64,000 bases of DNA, from the NCBI GenBank assembly GCA_022578605.1, contig MU394054.1:684945-748944 (forward strand). Direction: 5' to 3'. Position 1 is the stretch's first letter; every line of letters begins with the position of its first letter. Positions 48,301 to 61,434 of the stretch are shown piece by piece. The notes beneath the pieces are model-generated. The model was given only the letters and a program-made list of their open reading frames with translations. It did no database searches and was not told the DNA's origin. This DNA comes from Camillea tinctor. Lineage: Eukaryota; Ascomycota; Sordariomycetes; Xylariales; Xylariaceae. The position numbers were made by a program, and so were the translations under genes.

Positions 48301-48324
48301 GGCTGACCTATCCTTTCTCTTATC
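45302..48324. other. Gene desert with a short tandem repeat
   Basis: 3 kb without a supportable gene. It holds the promoter side of the CVNH-LysM gene and of the gene at 48325. A 36-bp tandem repeat is listed separately. AT content rises from 46700 to 48200. Confidence 0.5.
46812..46893 (+). repeat. 36-bp tandem repeat, 2.3 copies
   Basis: Two identical 36-bp units (46812-46847 and 46848-46883) starting TACCTAGCTTATCAACC and ending ATGTGAAGAA, followed by the first ten bases of a third unit. No mismatch separates the two full copies, so the duplication is recent. Confidence 0.92.
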
Positions 48325-50147
48325 ATGGATTCTGTACCCATTGGCGCCATCTCTGGAACTATGACAAACCCGGACTCGATCAAGGCCTACATAAATAACA
48401 GCAAGCTGCCTTTCTTCCAACTGAGCATTGAGGTAAGATGGCCTGTTTTTCTCTTTTTTTTTTCTTCGCCTGCTAACCCGCTATGTACCTAGCTTCGTAA
48501 AATGATCTATGAATATGTAGTTGCTCTAGAGCAGCCTATATACCCTCGTCAAGTGACTGACAGGTCCAACAAGTTTGTCTGGGGAAATTGGTGCCGTGAG
48601 CAGGAGCCCGGTTCTTACCCTGGAAGATTTCTAGACATCCTTGTCCCAAACTGTGAACCTCTCATGATCACTCAACTTATGACAACATGCCGACATATGT
48701 ACTGGGATCTCACAAACAACCCCGTCTTCTACCAAGTCAATGAATTTGCCTTCGCAACGCCATCGATGATACACCGGTTTTTAGCTGCGATCACCCCCCA
48801 GAGGAGAAAAGGTAAGTGTACAAAGCATTATCTTATTTACATGGACAACTTGCCCCGAATATGTTTAATTTGTAAGCAGTATAGCTAACTCGATATCAAG
48901 CGATACAAAAGATTATATTCGAGAAGTACACCGCTTCTAGTATGTTTTTTGTCGACCATGATATCCGTACAATGTTGAATCAAAGCATGACCGATAAGCA
49001 TGTTATGACTTTGCTGCAGGACTGTACGGCCCTCAAGTCAATCAAAATACGTCTGATGTACAGATCCCGGGCTGATATTGGACCACTCGCGTCGAACATT
49101 ATTCAGCATATCAACTCTCCGTCTGCTATGTCGTCTATCTGGAAATTTCCCATTGGGATTTATTTCCGTCCTTTTGGGGAAATAGGTGACCGTGATCTTG
49201 ATCAACCACACTTTGGACTCCCTGGCAATCTACCAAGCCGAAATCTACTGCTAGAATGGTATCTCATAGAACCACCGATCCGTTCACTACTCATCGAGGC
49301 CAACTCTCTTATTAAAAATCACAATGCCGAAAGGGAACGGCAAAGAAGAGTTCAAGTCATTACTAGCCCGCTCAAAGAAGAACTACATATGGCCATTGAA
49401 GCTGCAGGGATTGACTTTCCAGGAGAATCCCGTGTTCACTATATTCGCTCGATGGGCATGAATGATCCCGTCTCAGGTCAGAGCCGGGAAGAAGCCAGGG
49501 CAGAGAACAACGTCACGCCTTGGGGGACAATCAAGAAAATCCTTCCCAAGTACAACTTGAAGGGCATCCTGCTTTGGCCATATGTTCAGGTACTTGGACT
49601 CAGGTGGAAGGGGCCGTCAATCGAGGCTGAAGTAAGGTGGCCAACGCCTTGGGATGCTAGATACCCAACAAGCTCCTGGGAAGACATCCGCCGCCTTGGA
49701 AACTGGGATGGACTGAAAAAGATTTATATTTTCTTCTGGGGAATCACTCGGGATTTCGACGTGACCATGGAATTTATAGAGATGATGGAGAAAATGCCAA
49801 CTCCCGAGGACGTCGAAGTTGCTCTAGAAGGCCTTCTAGATGAAAATTCCCCCGAGGCCCGCCTAAACGAATGGGCTATTTTCAAGGAAACCTATAAAGC
49901 AGATTTTGATTGGCTGAAGAATTGCATCATACAAAGAAACAAGCTCGCGGCTGAACAGCTTGAGAAACTGAAAGCGAGAAAGGCAGCCAGGGCCGAAGCT
50001 GCGGCTGCTAGAAAGCAAGAAAGAGCTTCCAGGGCGAAAAAAAATGCTGCCAAAAATGTTGCAAAGTCCCAAGTACGGGAGGGATATACGCTGCGCTCAA
50101 GGTGTACGTTGCGCTCAAGATATATGTTGCGCAAGTTACGTAAATAA
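48325..50147 (+). CDS. Fungal protein of unknown function with F-box/2EXR-like N-terminus
   Basis: Predicted 557-residue protein from exons 48325-48432, 48493-48811 and 48901-50147; the introns have GTAAG donors and the frame is continuous. The N-terminus FFQLSIELRKMIYEYVV resembles the LP-x-E-I-R-x-x-I-Y signature that opens many fungal F-box-like or 2EXR-type proteins; this is the only family hint. The middle is alpha-rich with many Trp residues (WSSWEDIRRLGNWDG type) and has no catalytic motif I recognise. The C-terminal 90 residues are a highly basic, Ala/Lys/Arg-rich helix (KARKAARAEAAAARKQ), likely a coiled coil or nucleic-acid-binding tail, ending in a small repeat of the type T-L-R-S-R-C/Y. 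The function is unknown. Confidence 0.82.
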
Positions 50148-53100
50148 GGGGCGTTGGGAAGTCCTAGAGACGGTCCGCGTAGGTATTGGATTGAGACGAT
50201 AACAATCTCTCCATTTACGGATCGATAAAACGCCGAAAATGGCTATCCACAGCACCAAAAATGGCCATTGTTCGCCCTACGAACCAAATGTAGGGTTATT
50301 CACATGCATCATCGATTGGTTGTTCCGTTGCTATTATCTGCATTGAGTGTGTTCTCACTCTCACTTACACACATATCTTCTCTCATGGATAGATATTTAT
50401 TGGAGATTATAACTAGCGGTTTCAGAAGGAAGTAAGGTGGAGACATTTGGTGTCTGGTCACGATGTAATACCTTTATGTTTTGGAAATGTTGATCTCTTA
50501 TGGATATACTTAGGTTAGTCTATTCTTTTACGTGGAGATCCATACCAGAGTAGGCATGTGAGGGTTCCGAGGAAGAAATCTAAGAGATGAGTTCTATGGA
50601 GCTTAGTGTTACAACAGATGTTGAACAACCCGTCATATTACGAGACTAAAAGGTTCTCGCAATGACCTCCCGGTCATTGTGGCTCAATTTTGTATTACAG
50701 AGTTATCACTCCTGACTGGGACGTAACACTTAGGAACGGAAATGCAAGGTATTATCGAACAGAGAGTCCATTGGCTGTATACAAGTAGTTATAGTTGTTT
50801 GCACATTAACAACCCCTCATATAGAATGTGAATCGTGACGATAGATGTTAGTAGCTCATCAAGGGGGTCGCCGTTGGCCTTCTTCTTTTGTTTGTTTCTA
50901 ACCTGATAGTAGATCATATATGAAATACCATCTCCGTATACTGCTCCACCACTTCGAAGCCTCTGTGGTCCTCTCATTACTAATGAGGATATGTGTTTCT
51001 TCGATATAAACATACTATGCTATACTAAGACATTGGACTTTCGTCGCAAGATTTATTGTGACCACATAAAAGGATACCAGTCATTAACATTATGGGTTGT
51101 GAGGGAGAGGAGCTTCTAGTGTTATCAAATAAGCTCAAGGCTAACAACTCAAATGGAAGAGGTTTAAACTGATATTTAAATTTTTATCAAAAGCAAATAG
51201 GTAACATCGTTCGAAGATAGACTGGACTTATCGTTTCTAGTTAGCGGCAAGCTTTCTTCACATGCTGAGGTAAGGAATATGTAAATGTCTCGGATAAGTA
51301 TTTCGGAGAATGGACGCTTCTATTTACCAATCACAAAGGGGTAGCAGTCAACATTCGACGACAGGATGAATTAAATTCATTGTAATACAGAAAAAACCTC
51401 TCCCACGATCACAATCTACTCATATGGGAAATGATACACCAGGCGGAAAGCATGTCTTTGTGGGCAGCTCTCGTCGTTAGCACCATCCTTGCCCATGAAA
51501 GGGAGATACGGGACCGAAGACCTCGAAGAAAAGCCACAAGAGCTCCCGCACGATCACGGCGCGCTGTATGACGAGACTATCAGCCCACTCTCCACGAGCG
51601 GAGCGCATACATTTTATCGTGATAGCGTATCCCTTCGACGAAGCCACAATCGCGTTAAGTTTGAGCTGGTTGTCTGACAAGCGTGCGTGAGACAGAGGCT
51701 TCTTACCTGACCTAGAGGAAAGACACTCACAGCAAGTGTCGGCGCAGAGATACGTGTAAACTATATGACGTGTGATTTAGATATCTGAAACCAAGGGCTG
51801 GTCGGGGTTACGAAATCCCCGAACATCTCGCCACACCCAAGCATCCCTTGATGGAATCTAGATAAAATCTCTGCTCCTAGCGGCCTGGTAGAATTCTAGC
51901 TCGGTGGGATCACACACGCGCTTTGCGTCTTGCCGAGCTGAGGTCTCCGAAGCCTCATAGTGGGAGATATTGAGGGTGATCTCATGATTATGACTGCAAT
52001 TTGTGGTCTCCCTCTCTCTCTTCCTCTTTTCCCCGGGTCGGAGACATTATCCTTTTGCCATGATTTTCTCCTCTCTTCTTATTAGACTTTCGGGTTGCAG
52101 CGTTAGTCAGGGGGGCGAAATATTTTTTCCCACGTGCTCGTATGCAGAATCCTAGAGGGATGATGCAAAAATATGCAAGGAATGAGTAATCTATATAGCC
52201 ATTCGGTCTGACAGCTACGTTTTCGCTGTCTCCATGCTTCTCTTAGTTTAGCAGTGCTTTCAGGGTATTATCACGAAGCACGTCAAGTTGAGTCGTTAGC
52301 TCTTGAATAAAGAATACTACAGATTCTTAATGCGATTATCGTATGATGTTAGGATATTTCTCCACACCAGAGATGTCTAGCCAATGTTCTTCAAGCCAGA
52401 ATATAGATCTGATTACTGTGGGAGGTGTTCATATTGCTAAGGCTTCTAGTGTTTGCCCTACGGTACAGTTGAATTCGCGGCTCTTCTGGGCTGAAACCGA
52501 CGTGGTTTGGCCAATGGACGCGATAGACTGTTTTAACTAGATAGTCATAGAATGAATTATACAGACAAGCTATTCGTTGTCCCAAGATCGCCGAGTTTAA
52601 GGCCGTTGGTTCTAGACACCCAAGACGCAAGGAACCAATCCCTCTACTAACACCGGGATCTTCAGGGCCTTATTCTGAGGCTGACGCCACTCACACCAGT
52701 CTATAGGATGGATACATTGGTGCGCCAACAGCTGGCAGCCTATCGAAGGCTTCTCGGTTTAGTTTGCTAGATAGTGTCTCTCCTTTCTGTCCCCACCGGG
52801 ATCGACGCACGATGTTTCACGGCAAGAAGGAAGTTGAGAAACCGTCGAGGCTAAATACGCCATACCCCCTTTTCTAGAAGCCTTCTCGTTCTAGACATCC
52901 GCGTGTATATCCCCCCCACCCTCCTTTTCCTTTAGGTCTCGGGTGTATGTGGGGGAGGCACAGATATTCCGCGAACCGATACGAAGCCAAAAGAAGAGGG
53001 GGGAAAATGTATGACAAACAAATAAAAGGTCCGAACGGAGATGTAGAGTAACTCAGATATGCACATGGGATGATCGATTCCTGTACGTAATAAATAAGCT

Positions 53101-56100
53101 ATCCATAAGACGCCGTTCGGGCAACACTCGGGTTTCCCTCCCTAAAGTAACGAATGAGCGTTTCAAGGACGACTTCATGTGAAAGGTGATTTACATAAGC
53201 GTTGAGGCAACTATTGACCCACCTGTGCATGTATGTAGGGACCCTGATATTTTCCTTACGTATAGATCATGGGTCTATCAGCAAGGATGGCTTCTCTGCA
53301 ACCCAGGTCCTCGGGTCGTGAACCAGGCCCAAATTTTCCGTACCACACAAATGATAGCATCCCTAGGCATCTAGTAGGATCATTGTGATGGTACTTAGGG
53401 TATGTTCGTCGTCGGAACCAGCCTAGGGCGTAAAGCCTTGGGGGTATCGCTTGATATTCATGCAGTTACGTACAGCCGTATCACCTAGGTGCCGGAGTCT
53501 CGGAGTGCCATGTTGCCTTTTAGGGACTATATATGTTCAATCCTCTGTAAGTCTGTGTCACTAGGTACACGTCACGACATTCCAAGGCTCGAGACTCTTT
53601 AGCGTCTATCATGAGATCTCAGCTTAGGGGTATCTTAGGCCGCATCAGCTTTCTCGCTCTCGAGGCTTGATACGGTATATCCACCATGTCACGCGGGGCA
53701 TTTTCTCAGTAATGGGAATTAGAAATATCCATAAAAGAATTGTGTAATAAGAGGCTGAAATAGGTGAGTGGGTATAGTGTTGCGGTGGCACGCCATAGTC
53801 CCTTGGCGAATCAAGTGAGGCGTTCTACGATGTTATACAGCGCCACCTGAACAGAGGCAACTTATGCGGGGCGAAATGGTCCAAAGGCACGGCGAAAGAA
53901 AACGGTGTCTGTGCAGCTTGAAACTTAATATGCCCTCGTTTTGCCTTCCTTTTTCTAAGAGAGAAATAAAAGGTTATAGTATTAGTAGAAGAAAGTAATT
54001 TTTAATAATAAATTTAACTGAAGCATGTAGTTGCCCCTTTCAGTCGTCGAGTATGTATGTAAAAAAGGGGCATTTATTAAAACACAACATATTGTTCTAA
54101 TTAGATACAATATTGATAATTCTTTAAACAAGTAACCTTTATTCCACTTCTCATTATTCTAATTATTTTTCAATTTCTTTTCTTTCTTTCTTTCTCTTTA
54201 AAAAACACCCGAAGATATAGTTTTAGGTTTAGATTGTATACCTAATACTGCTTTTCTTTCCAGCTTGGGCAAAACCCACCGTATTTTTAAGCCTCTCGGA
54301 CTTATTGATGTGTATATAGCCCATCCTAGCCGCAACCCAATTCTGACTCCTGAGTGGTCAACAGTTTCCAGCTGGTGATATATATGCGTTACTAGAGTTT
54401 AATCCGGATAGCACGAGAACGATACGATACCTTGCGGTCTCGCCGCGTGGTCGTTCAAGCACCGCCTCAAAAGTAAATCAATGGGACAAAAAATTAGTTT
54501 TGCTTAGCGCATTAGAAAATTCTAGCCAACGGATGGAGGACAGGCATGAGTATGTACTGAATTTAAGTTGGAGGGAGATGAAATTCGCCAATTGCAAGTG
54601 TGCGAGCGAGAGAACTCTGTGGGCGGCTCGTTTCGTCTAGCTGCAAGTACATAGGTAATGTGGGTATGGGGATATGGCCGAATGAGGTTTTCAATTGATT
54701 CAAGAATGACGATTTGTAAACTCAAAAGAACTTGAGATGATCGGTGGGGTGGAGGGGAAAAGGGGGGAGGGGGCAGGTCTGAATTGGCATTTCAAGATGT
54801 TCATCTCATGCGAAAAAGGGCATAGAACATCGACCTCTCTTTCACGCGATAAGCATGCATATCTTCCTTTTAAGATGATATCAATGATCCCACGATCAGA
54901 GCATATGTAGAAAAAAACAACAAATAACTTGATATCAGATGAGCTGCTAACTTCCCAACCCGCTCAGCTCAGCTCCGGCATCGTTTAAGTGTCAATTTTA
55001 TCCCTCGTTACCGATTGGCGACAATCTACCAGGATGATAGAGAACCCCTGTAGGATTATAAAATCGTCACTCTCTGCCACCCTGCCCCAGGCATTGATGT
55101 TCATAAGGGTAGATCTTATTGATGAGGGATGCTGCTGTCAAGTTGCAGTGTAATGTGAGATCTAGGTGTATGTATCAAGATCGATGATGATGTATACCTG
55201 CATACGTAGGTTGCATGGGGGGATATCGTCGTTTTCGGCATGTAGCAGGCTCTTTCGGTCATCATGCATGCCGGGATGTAATGGACTTGTACCCAAATGC
55301 CATATGAGAGTCCTAAACGATCGTAAGATAATGCTTTATCAAGCTTGATCGGGGCGTTAGCTATATCATCAGGGTGTCTGTGTATATCAATGCGTATCTA
55401 ATCCTAATTCGAAAAGCTTTCCTTGATGAACAAGTTTTCTTCTTTCAAATATGACCAAGACACATAAGGCTAGATATTGTGATTCGGTCGATAGGCTACG
55501 GTAGTTGTAAACTATGTACCTAGGTAGGTTATGTGAAATAGCATCTCCGTAAAAAATGAACGTAGTAAAGTACCTATATAGTAAACAGTTAAGTTGATAG
55601 GGAGATAAAGAAGGTTATAACCATTAATCGCCCTTGACTACATCGATGTAAACTACAGAGCCTAGTTTCTCCGGACTGGTATAAGGACAGGCAAGGGATT
55701 TTCTGATCCCGTTCATTTTTACGTCAAATGTAAATTCACCTAAACTTTAGAAAGACTCTCTAATATTGAAAACACCGTTCGTTTTAGACTGAATTCAGTG
55801 TTTAGAATCCCCCACTCCCCTTCCCCTTCTTCCCTCACTTCCACTGAAGTCTCGGACCGCCGTAAGAAAGTGAAGAGAAAGGGAGAGAGAGAGAGGAAAA
55901 GGAGAAAAGAAAAAGTTTTTGGATAAGGTATATTTCCTTTCATCATTTTCTCTAAACGGCAATACTAGGACAACAAATGGGTTTATAGACTTATCTCTGA
56001 CGTATTTGGCTTGTTATTCACATCCTTGCTTTTTTCCATTTTTTTTTCTTCTTTGGTTTTGCTTCTCTACCTCCCCTCTCCCACCCCATCCACTGACAGG

Positions 56101-57956
56101 ACAGTAAACAGAATTTCCCGTCTTTGTGCAGGATGTTAGACGCTGTATTATGTCATACAACCTAGTCGGCGAACTTTCTATTGGGCAAGCCAAGGTTTCC
56201 CTGGACCTACTCCTTAGCTTCTTTCGAGTTTTTTCGATCCCGGTGGTCGGGACTGCCGGTGGTTGGCGCTATCTACCATCAGATTTGTTGGTGTATGTAC
56301 ACTCCCACTCCACTCCAACTCCTCCCTCTCTAGCTAGTTTCCTCTTGTGTTAGGTACAGCCCAGAACTAAACTGTCAGTTATGTTGTAGACGGTCCTGTA
56401 TCGTCTAGCTGATGCAGTATAGCTCCGCCAAAAATGGGGACTCACGGACCCAAGCCTAGTCCTCACATGGTTGAGAGGATATGTGTGTAATCCACTAGTT
56501 TTGTTGCGTGCAGGGCCTAGAATCGTAGCTGACGTATGTGCACGTTGGTTCGTTCGCCTGTTACGAGCCATGGTTGCCATCCCTATTATCATCCAGGCTG
56601 TCATTATTCGCAGCGTGTATGTACGCGTGTGGACACGAGAGTGCGTACAGATTTATCATATGCTGTTCATACATTGTGACAAGGAAATCATCTATCCTAT
56701 TGTTGCTAGAGCGAAGAGCTTCTGCCCGGTTTATTGTCTGAGCAATTAATAGGCCGGCCCGAGGTTTATTATGATGTCCGCGTGCTGAACAAGAATCTCT
56801 ACTGATATCTCGCAGCACACCTTCACTTTATCGGCGGTATCTGTGCTATTTAAGATTGAGTTCCAACGGAAGAGCCCAACGTAAAACCTTTTCCGGTGGA
56901 CCCCCCCCCCTTGCCGAGAAGGAAGAAACTATCATATCCAGATTCCAGGGTTCATGAGCTGTGTGGAGTTGCTTCCCCGGATTTCATCCCCAGAACCCTT
57001 GGGTGAACCTACGGTGAGCATCGTGACCGCAAGAACTACTGCGGAGTGTACCGCGGCGCCTATGATGGGGAAACGATGGATATTCGACTTGGTATACACC
57101 AGACTTAGCTAGAGCAGAGATCTGAATGCAAGATCAAAATTTAGGTGGTTTTCAATTAGCAATAGGGTTAGATATCTTAGGTTTCGTGAATGAGGCTTTT
57201 ACAACTTGTGCAGGCAGTGTAAACGCGACACTTGTATTATACCGACAGATCACCGCAATGTGTTCAAGATGCAAGTGGACTAGAAAGGTTGGAAATTTTC
57301 TTTTTGAAATTTCGTGGTTCTCGTGCTATAATTCCTTATTGGCTAGTATAATCCCGAAGTTCTTTTCCTTCATACCCATTTGCCCGCTCTCATGGCCTGA
57401 ATCTAATGATCGTCAATGATAAAATTCCTTCTCAACGCCGATGTGACCTAGAGGTCTCCTCTTTCTAGTTTAATGACTTAACCCAAACAGTGATAACGCC
57501 GCATGAATCCCTCATGCTATGCCCAGTTATACAAACCCCGGTGATGCTCTCGAGTCCAGCTGATGTGTGGACGGTAGTATTCCCAATTGTTAATGCCTCC
57601 AAAATTTTACCAGACAGATACTAGTCCCGTGAATTCCCAGTATGTGTCCTAGCTTTCCACCATCGGATATGTTCTCGATAGTCGCACTGCGTAAAAGGGG
57701 TCGTAAAATGTGAAATCAATCCACTAATAGTGCAAAGTTGTGTGTTGACCAAACCGAGGTCGTAGAAATCTCAGTTTAATGAAAGTAGCCACCAAGGCTA
57801 AAACCAGTGAGATAAATAAGTTTCGTGGTGAACTGGGGCCACCAATGTATCGTGTCGTGCAACAAATAAAAAATAGACACACTTGGCTCAAGACAGTGTG
57901 CCCGGTCATTTCTTATGGGAAATGTATTTCCTTAATATAGTATATCTGCTTTCGGT
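50148..57956. other. Largest gene desert, 7.8 kb
   Basis: No gene is supported. Composition is patchy: a GC-richer patch at 51420-51720 and another at 56930-57110 hold short open frames in more than one frame, possibly relics, but no family is recognisable. AT-rich DNA with CTTT/TTTC repeats lies at 53940-54260. A C9 run lies near 56903-56911. The right end is the 3' flank of the bZIP gene. Confidence 0.5.
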
Positions 57957-59000
57957 TTATAGCATCACTGGCGATGCCTGATAGTACATGGGGTACACGT
58001 TCCAAGGCTGGTGATGATAAGTCGTTGGAGTGAGCGGCACAAGATTCAGTGGTGGGCACCCAAATTCTAGAAACAGAGGGTTAGATTCATGTCATTTTTT
58101 AAGACAAAGTGAAGCTGCCAAGAGAACTTACCAGACTTGATATCGTCAAAGCCAATGTCGCTGTCAATGCAAGAAACGGCAGGAGAGCCCATGCTTCGTG
58201 GCATGTTCGTCCTCTCCAGGACGGCAGAAGCAGGTACGCTCGTGGGGAGGTACCCAAAGTCATCAGGGGCACCTGAGGATGAGGGGCTGGAGACAGTGGA
58301 CGGCACAGAGCAAGGCACGGACGATGGCCATGCATCAGTCGTGTCAGGAACGCTGCTGTAAGGAGACATGTCCGGTACGATGGGATATTCCGGAGTGGTG
58401 TGTCCAAAAGGAGATGTCCGAGCATTCGAGTTGTGGTAGGCTGTAGAGAGGTTAGATTTTGTTGTTCTGGATATAGTATTATCTGATTTGGGTCCAAAAC
58501 ATACTGGAGTGATGGTAGTGGTCGTTGGCGCCGGAATTGGGAATGCCCATTCCCTCTCTTAATCGGTGTACTTCCTCCTCTAGGACCTTGTTTCTCCGGA
58601 GCAGTTCTTGAATGGTCTGATCCCGGTTCTGCCGACTCCGAAGTTCATCGATCTCCCTCTCAAGGTTCTCGATGTGCTCCTTAGTGCGTGCTCGGATAGC
58701 CCGCTGAGCTTCACGGTCATTGGCGCGCTTCCGGGCGAGTTGTGATGGGCTTAGAGTAGATACGCTTCTGGTGCCTGAATAGAAAGAAACGAAACAGAGT
58801 TAATTCAAGGTTTACTAGGTTATGTATAACAGCTGGTGGCTAAGTCAATGCCTACCTTTCCGCTTGCCAACCTTGGTGGCTTCGGTGCTGGTCTTGGTCA
58901 TGGCGTTGGTGTTGATATTGGTGTTGGCGTCTGGGCTCGAGGCAGGTGGAGAGCTTGTTGGTATAGACGTTTGGGTTTGGGTTTGGCTAGTAGGTGACAT
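57957..59000 (-). CDS. bZIP transcription factor with atypical basic region
   Basis: Predicted 277-residue DNA-binding protein from four exons: 59000-58856, 58774-58505, 58440-58132 and 58066-57957; junctions keep frame. The N-terminus is Thr/Ser/Gln/Asn-rich. The basic region reads ARKRANDREAQRAIRARTKE and is followed by a leucine-zipper-like helix (IENLEREIDELRSRQNRD, ELLRRNKVLEEEVHRLREG). In ordinary fungal bZIPs the basic region is N-x7-R (as in NRAAQRAFR). Here the aligned residue is Asp, with Asn one position before it. The C-terminal half is Ser/Pro-rich with several Tyr/His pairs and ends near PLTPTTYHHQPWNVYP, a likely activation or regulatory region. The same basic-region variant occurs in other fungal bZIPs as far as I recall. 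Targets are unknown. It was recovered by joining short exons. Confidence 0.92.
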
Positions 59001-61434
59001 GCTTATATATATATCTTTTTATGATTGTGCCCAAAGGCAATGGTGTATAGTAGAAAAGTAAGGCTAATGTTGTTGATATATGTTGTTGTGATGTATAAGA
59101 CCAAAAACGGGGGGTGGTGTAAGTCGGTGTCATGAGGGGGAGGAAAGTATATATATAACTAAATCTCAATTTGGGGCAACTCTCTCCACTAGACAGACAT
59201 ATCGATACAAACTAACTTGCTAGATTTACAATACGACCCCACTAGGTAGTGCCTAGAAGATCGCTCAATGAAGAAAGATACTTACCTAGTAAAGAGCCCC
59301 CCCTCCCCCCTGGCTCGACCCGGAAGACCCCAGCACATACGTGCTGTGAGTGACGAACCTTAGCAAACTAGCCCAGGTAGCTGCCAGATCCTCTCTCACG
59401 ACACTTTCCAACCGCAAAGTATGGGAAGAAGTATCTAGTACTTGCTGATGGCACTAAAAGACGAAAGGTGGGCACGTTGCCCACGTTTCCGGCTTGCAAC
59501 TGCTATGCCGATTCGCTCGTGCTGGCACTGGCGGGCTCCAGCAAGGCAAAGTAACCAAGTCCCGAGGTACTTGCTACCAGGATGACGGCTCGGTTATGCA
59601 GACAGTCCATCTGCACAGCCTATAGGCCTATAGTCTAGTCTAGTGTTGTGTTGGCTGCAGGGGCCGGGTTACTAAATAGACTTTGCGCTATGTATGGGTT
59701 GTTCAACTCTCTCAACTCAACTTGCCAGCTGCCCGCTCGACGCCTGGCCCATCGGATCGGAGGGCTGGCTAGATTTACTAGCCAAGGTGGAAGAATAGCA
59801 AGTTGAGATGTTAGCGTCGGATAATGCTTTAGAAAAAACCGTCTAGCTCTCACTATTCTCCTTTAAAAATCTCACAGGGCCAAGGGGGAGCCGAACAGAC
59901 TTACCCAAGCCACAAAAAAAAGCAAAGAAAAGAAATCGAGATTATAGATTATAGTACTATACTACTATATTCTGACGATTACCATAATACACATGTTATG
60001 AACATCGAGTCCAAGAACTAGTATCTGATCACTAATAGATAAATCATACTAGTAAGACAAGTAAGTGATCAGCTAGTCCCATTGCCGGTGGACCGTGAAT
60101 ATGATCTAAGTCTAAGGTGAATTAGTTCTTTAGTTAATTGAGTTAAACACTCGAGTATCTTCTTGCTAAGGGTGACGGCGAGATGGAATCTACCGAAACC
60201 ATATCTGTGAAGAGTTTCGACGGTTTGTAAATCTGAAGTAGGCCTTGACCCATCCCATCACAACGGTCAACCTTGCTATTTAGTACCTACATTGAGATAA
60301 CAACCCAAACTATGCTGGTTAAATATGCTTTATCAAGGGCTGTTGGTGATGCTTCGGACTTCTCCAAGAGGAGAAGTCAACATAGCTAATACCTCATAGC
60401 TAACACCTCTCATTTTGTTTTGATTCCTAAAGGATACTATGATGCTTGTGTGGCGCTCTGGGAAAAGGTGGCAAAAGGAAGATGAAGAAAAACACGCAAT
60501 TGCAACGAACCTGTGGAGAACCACAGAGCTAGGTTAGCTAGTATCGCAGGCGAGAGAACTAGAACTACAGTCGGTAGATACAAGTGTCGAAATGTCTCCG
60601 AAATTCCGATTTGGTAAATTCATTGATATTTATAAGCTGGGTTATTTCTATCTATTAATTTTTTTTTTTTTTTAAAAAATTTTAATATATTTTTATAAGG
60701 TACCTAGGTAATTATACTATCATACTGAGTTAAAGAATAAATCGAAAAGGGTTTATTAACGTCGGAAATATAACGATATCCCTTAATGAACCCATATCAA
60801 TTCATCTTTATTTGAGTATGATGTGGGCTACTAACGAGCAAAGCTTCAACTGGTATTAAATCTTCAAAACATGGGATCAAGTCAATGTTAACAGCGAAAT
60901 CCCAGCATGGGAATAACTTTGACGCTATCATAAAGATTTTCTAGCACCCGCGGGCATCGCCAACGCCGGATTTGGACAATAGCCTTTTTCTCTCACTTGC
61001 CGATAAAGACATCCGTGTCCCAACGTGGAACATCACCACGTGGAATTCCAGAAGTCCATTGTGAAGATCTCTATAGCGCAAGCCATGCTGATGAGAGCAT
61101 TTCCGAACCCCTAGCTACCGTTCTAGGAGGTGTTGGAGATGCTCGTTGCGAGATGCGGATAGTAGCCTTGCCGGGAACCGCGACTGCAAGTCTAAAACTC
61201 TATCTTCTAGCCAGAAGAGTCTAGACACTATATTTGTGTCTTTTTAAGTTCAAAGATACGTAGTGAGCCAAGTAGCTGACCCAAGAGGTTGGCCCTTGAT
61301 TTTTACTAACGTAGGGCAATGCTTATTGAATAAGGTCGAGCGGAGCCGCCAGGCGAATCGCATTGTTTGACTTTGCACCAGCCCTTTCCCCCAAGCTATT
61401 ATCCCCGGTCCACGAGATACGGGCAATAGGGGTC
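59001..61434. other. Intergenic region between bZIP and pseudouridine synthase genes
   Basis: Contains the promoter side of the bZIP gene. TA steps and TATATATATA occur just above the start codon (59005-59015 and 59147-59158). A T/A homopolymer block lies at 60658-60690. A 75-codon plus-strand frame at 60997-61224 has protein-like composition but no known family and no plausible upstream exon. Confidence 0.5.

Noticed and set aside
51420..51720. GC-richer patch with open frames on both strands.
   Set aside because: No frame has a family signature or splice partners. It may be a relic, but nothing supports a call.
56940..57112. Patch open in two plus-strand frames, one reading NYCGVYRGAYDGETMDIRLG.
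   Set aside because: Protein-like composition but interrupted upstream by a stop and too short to assign. Kept only as a possible degenerate fragment.
60997..61224. 75-codon plus-strand frame with protein-like composition.
   Set aside because: No domain, no plausible partner exons, and unclear conservation. It could be a relic but cannot be supported as a gene.
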